The notes below the pieces were generated by a model. The model was given only the letters and a program-made list of their open reading frames with translations. It made no database searches and was not told the DNA's origin. Of a stretch of DNA of 64,000 bases, positions 62,776 through 64,000 are shown piece after piece (within the stretch, counting starts at the first letter, position 1; every line of letters begins with the position of its first letter). Origin of the DNA: Paramecium pentaurelia (Eukaryota; Ciliophora; Oligohymenophorea; Peniculida; Parameciidae); the NCBI GenBank assembly GCA_905183005.1, contig CAJJDO010000029.1, positions 30,091 through 94,090 of the forward strand, in the 5' to 3' direction. The position numbers and the translations under genes were made by a program.

Positions 62776-63632
62776 TGTGCCAAAATCATAACAATATTTT
62801 CAAAAGCAATATTAGAATTAACTTTGATTGCATTTACATTAATAATTGAAAATCTATTTTGATCATATATTAAAATTTGATAATTTTCTAATATTTCTTT
62901 AATTATCTTATTTAAATATAGAGGATTAAATTGATTTTTTAATTTTACATCTTGATGCAAAAATACTATATCTAATAACAATATTATCATCAACATCAAT
63001 ATTATCTCATAATATACTATTAATATTTTCACATCCAACTCATAATTGATATTTTTTGCCATTTATTGATTTTTTATATTAGCGTTTGATTTAACTTCTG
63101 TATTTAATTCAATATAACAGTAACAAGCCAAACATTTAAAGAAGCCAACATAATACTGTTATTAAGGACACTAAGGGAAAAAGAATCCACTTAAATATTT
63201 TAGACAAGCATTAAGATATGATTGATAATGATATACTCTTTAAGAAAATTGCATTTTTGGGGCAATATATAAATGATTTTTTCTTCTTGTATTACACTTG
63301 CGATTTTCTTTCAATGATATATTAGTTACTATATCCCCAAATAATTACTAAACATCCTATTAAATAATTTAATGACTTTATAATTCTCTTAAAGCATCTT
63401 CACTGGGTCTTTTTTGATTATTAATATATTAAGCAATCTATTCATTTCTATAAAGCACACTAATTTGATCAATTTCATTCTTAGATAACCAATTAATTTT
63501 ATCTTCAATAATTAAATCATCTAGAAAAGGGAATAAACTCTAAATCAAAATGCTGTTAATATTTTTGGTAGATTGTTTGTTAAATGATTATATTAATTAT
63601 TATCCTTATTAGAAAGAATAATAGCGTAAAAC
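62619..63632 (-). CDS. Unrecognised ORF, possibly membrane-associated; start uncertain
   Basis: With the ciliate code this frame is free of TGA for 338 codons, from the codon after TGA 63633-63635 down to TGA at 62619-62621. That is unlikely by chance at this composition. There is no ATG near the top; the first in-frame one is at 63252-63254. Recognisable stretches are KINWLSKNEIDQISVLYRNE, a Cys-rich KYLSGFFFPQCPQQQ to CLACYC patch, a hydrophobic IILMLMIILLLDIVFL segment, and AFENIVMILAQAFVATLQP. Near 62730 another frame (EEFIISFVNETEVPCYSK) looks more protein-like, so an intron or frameshift may lie there. Divergent from the RING gene. Family unknown; a decaying gene is possible. Confidence 0.4.
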
Positions 63633-63687
63633 TCAGATATTATTTATTTACTAATATGAATAATTATTGATTTATATTATTAAATAG

Positions 63688-64000
63688 ATGAGTAAATAAG
63701 AAGAGGACTCAAAATTACAATTAATAGAATCAGCATTTGAATGCAATATATGTTTAGAAATAGCAACAGAACCAATTCTAACAAACTGTGGACATCTATT
63801 TTGTTGGCCTTGTATATATAGTGTATTTATAATATTAATAATGTAATTAGTGGCTTAATTCAAATCAAGAGTTTCTAACTTGTCCTGTTTGCAAGAATGG
63901 TTGTTCTAAGAATTCTTTAATTCCTTTATATTCTAAGGATGAAACTAAAACTAAGTATTTTCTATTAATTAAACTAGCAAACCACGTGATCCTAACATTC
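63688..64000 (+). CDS. RING-finger E3 ubiquitin ligase, RNF5/RNF185-like, cut by window edge
   Basis: ATG at 63688 (MSKQEEDSKLQLIESAFECN). The C3HC4 RING is ECNICLEIATEP, CGHLFCWPC and, after a 28-nt intron at 63823-63850, WLNSNQEFLTCPVC. A second intron (63955-63977, 23 nt) joins PLYSKDETKTN to KPRDPNI. The order RING, IPLY, then a Pro-Arg-rich KPRDP segment is that of RNF5/RNF185, small ER-anchored ligases of ER-associated degradation and autophagy. The C-terminal membrane anchor expected for that family lies beyond the window. Both introns are GTA...TAG and keep the frame. The family assignment is strong. Confidence 0.9.

Noticed and set aside
1..64000. Germline (micronuclear) DNA with internal eliminated sequences
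   Set aside because: The intact genes (topoisomerase II, antigen, WD40 genes) carry no TA-bounded insertions over more than 15 kb of coding sequence, which fits macronuclear DNA better. The gene-poor parts do not by themselves show IES ends.

Overview
The window looks like a macronuclear-type scaffold from a ciliate of the genus Paramecium. The reasons are visible in the sequence. TAA and TAG occur in frame throughout long conserved ORFs, so they read as glutamine, and only TGA ends genes. Introns are tiny (22-30 nt) and mostly GTA...TAG. The DNA is very AT-rich. The proteins are ciliate families: a giant cysteine-rich GPI-anchored surface (immobilisation-type) antigen, CGDG...CDDGN cysteine repeats, and B-box-like/WD40 and TPR families. 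No telomeric repeat, tRNA, rRNA, transposase or CRISPR array was recognised.

Assembly warning. All six gaps (two N runs and four single n) are flanked by the same sequence on both sides. They are best read as unmerged overlapping contig ends, not biological duplications. Removing them takes out 7,545 bases and restores reading frames: the surface antigen becomes one 2,533-codon ORF, and exon 1 of the TPR gene regains the correct phase.

Layout. 1-8 kb: relics on both strands (WD40, an intron-per-repeat MORN-like array, a B-box-like/coiled-coil piece, unrecognised fragments). 9.0-9.8 kb: an intact four-exon type I membrane protein gene. 12.0-14.9 kb: a B-box-like/TPR gene in which every TPR is one exon of exactly 102 nt. 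14.9-21.3 kb: a large minus-strand DUF4215-type cysteine-repeat gene with stops and frameshifts and a 29-residue polyQ tract. 22-30 kb: sparse DNA with WD40, TPR and unidentified relics. 30.7-32.2 kb: an intact coiled-coil gene. 33.8-45.1 kb: the surface antigen (minus strand). 47.5-49.2 kb: an intact two-TM protein. 49.9-55.6 kb: a same-strand row of a WD40 relic, B-box-like/WD40, B-box-like/SPRY-like and Cys-His/WD40 genes. 55.7-59.4 kb: intact DNA topoisomerase II (minus strand). 62.6-63.6 kb: an unrecognised ORF. 63.7 kb to the edge: an RNF5/RNF185-like RING ubiquitin ligase.

Taken together, the left and middle parts look like a birth-and-death zone for surface proteins and for modular B-box-like proteins that keep one zinc-binding head but carry different C-terminal modules (TPR, WD40, SPRY-like). 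The right end carries ordinary housekeeping genes. The intact genes show that sequence quality is good, so the frameshifts and TGAs in the relics are probably real decay. All family assignments come from reading motifs by eye; no database search was run.
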